The notes under the pieces: generated by a model
Database searches by the model: none
What the model was told of the DNA's origin: nothing
Seen by the model: only the letters and a program-made list of their open reading frames with translations
Shown here: positions 63,194-64,000 of the stretch, in pieces
Position numbering within the stretch: the first letter of the stretch is position 1
Layout: each line of letters begins with the position of its first letter
Made by a program: the position numbers and the translations under genes
Assembly: GCF_017303275.1 (NCBI RefSeq)
Contig: NZ_JAFKOJ010000001.1
Location: 620,001 to 684,000, forward strand
Direction of reading: 5' to 3'
Length of the DNA stretch: 64,000 bases
From: Bacillus sp. NTK034
GTDB lineage: Bacteria > Bacillota > Bacilli > Bacillales > Cytobacillaceae

Positions 63194-64000
63194 ATACCCC
63201 TTCCTGTTTCTGTTCCTGATTCCTGCTGTCATTATGGTTTTTTTGTTTATTCGAAATCACAGAGGAAAAGGCAACGAAAAATTTTGGATTGCCAGTCTAA
63301 GACTGGTCATTTTCTCATTGTTGATTTTTGCACTAACCGTCCCGCAGGTCCTCCTTCCGGTTAAGGGGCAGACCGTCGTATATCTCGCAGACCGCTCTGC
63401 AAGCATCGGTTCAAATGATGAAGCACTTGCCTGGATAGAAAACAGTGCCAGCAACAGGAAAAGTGAGGATCAATTTGCGGTGGCGGCTTTTGGCAAAAAT
63501 GTAGTGCTTGAACAGAATTTGGGCAGGAACCGTGAAGCTATTACCGAATTTAACGGGAAAGCAGATGATTCTCAATCGAATCTGGAAGCAGGCCTGCAAT
63601 TTGCCGCTTCACTCATTCCGAGGGATTCTTCTGGCAGAATTGTCTTGATGACGGACGGAAATGAAACGGCAGGCAAAAGCCTGGAGGCTGCCTCAGTTTT
63701 AAAGAATCGAAATATCGAGATTGACCATGTGCCATTAAGAACAGCAGCAGGTGACGATGTATCAATTTCAGAATTAAAGATGCCTCCATCACTTTATTTA
63801 GGAGAAGAGGCTCCGATTACAATAGAAGTTACCAGCAATATTGCCAAAGAAGCTGATATCAGATTATCTGTAAATCATAAAGAGGTTTTAAAGGAAAGCG
63901 TTCAAGTGAATGAAGGGAAAAATGTATATACCTTTACTCACAAGGCAGATACTGCAGGGTTAACGGTATATAAAGCAGAGATAGCTGCTGACCAGGACAC
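63177..64000 (+). CDS. Second membrane-anchored VWA protein (3' end beyond window)
   Basis: An open frame from GTG 63177 to the window end (274 codons and a partial codon). GGGAGG lies 9 bases before GTG. The N-terminus has two membrane segments (FLFLFLIPAVIMVFLFI; LVIFSLLIFALTVPQVLL), then a VWA domain with MIDAS Asp72 in LADRSASIGS and LMTDGNETAGKS, then the start of an Ig-like domain (LYLGEEAPITIEV). It is paralogous in layout to the preceding gene. Such genes often continue with an amidotransferase-like domain, but that part is not visible. Confidence 0.9.
   Translation, partial: MGIEVKYPFLFLFLIPAVIMVFLFIRNHRGKGNEKFWIASLRLVIFSLLIFALTVPQVLLPVKGQTVVYLADRSASIGSNDEALAWIENSASNRKSEDQFAVAAFGKNVVLEQNLGRNREAITEFNGKADDSQSNLEAGLQFAASLIPRDSSGRIVLMTDGNETAGKSLEAASVLKNRNIEIDHVPLRTAAGDDVSISELKMPPSLYLGEEAPITIEVTSNIAKEADIRLSVNHKEVLKESVQVNEGKNVYTFTHKADTAGLTVYKAEIAADQD

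Overview
This window is a conserved chromosomal stretch of an endospore-forming Bacillaceae. It has moderate-to-low GC, mostly plus-strand genes and strong AGGAGG-type ribosome sites. Nearly every gene to about position 53,400 has a recognisable Bacillus subtilis counterpart in the same order. The 26-codon spoVM gene, the PyrR-attenuated pyr operon, the ileS T-box and the FapR box all point to Bacillaceae. A Cytobacillus/Mesobacillus-like genus is a guess from dispersed-repeat style, not something proven here.

Layout. 1-1.2 kb: end of ylmH, then divIVA. 1.2-4.4 kb: promoter, T-box leader and ileS. 4.4-6.6 kb: a 280-bp structured repeat, ylyA, lspA and an RluD-type pseudouridine synthase. 6.6-18.5 kb: the full UMP biosynthesis operon (pyrR, pyrP, pyrB, pyrC, carA, carB, pyrK, pyrD, pyrF, pyrE) with one promoter and three PyrR-dependent attenuators, closed by a bidirectional terminator shared with rqcH on the minus strand. 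20.6-25.5 kb: Ca-type P-ATPase, yloC, remA, gmk, rpoZ. 25.7-37.7 kb: coaBC, priA, def, fmt, rsmB, rlmN, prpC, prkC, rsgA, rpe, many joined by ATGA overlaps. 37.7-41.5 kb: thiN, spoVM, rpmB (minus), yloU (asp23) and fakA. 41.7-47.5 kb: recG, then the fatty-acid/phospholipid operon fapR-plsX-fabD-fabG-acpP. 47.5-48.0 kb: an unusually long, heavily structured non-coding gap. 48.0-53.4 kb: rnc, smc, ftsY and a strong terminator.

From 53.5 kb to the end the conserved order breaks. Where ylxM-ffh would be expected there is instead an eight-gene tightly packed operon: a secreted/membrane protein of about 790 aa, an ABC ATPase, an ABC-2 type permease, a membrane protein with a coiled coil and a Gly/Ser linker, a MoxR AAA+ ATPase, a DUF58 protein, and two membrane-anchored VWA proteins, the last cut by the window edge. 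This is the main accessory system of the window. It may be an envelope-stress or envelope-assembly module, since a candidate ECF-sigma promoter lies upstream, but its function is unknown.

Other points for a second look: the structured acpP-rnc gap (a possible MITE-like element plus a candidate RNA leader ending in a terminator-like hairpin), the MITE-like repeat after ileS, a three-codon leader ORF fused to the start of the Ca-ATPase gene, and promoters whose -35 boxes are embedded in upstream stop codons or in a terminator stem. Compared with B. subtilis (from memory), the cysH-type genes between pyrE and rqcH and the sdaAB-sdaAA genes between fakA and recG are absent here.
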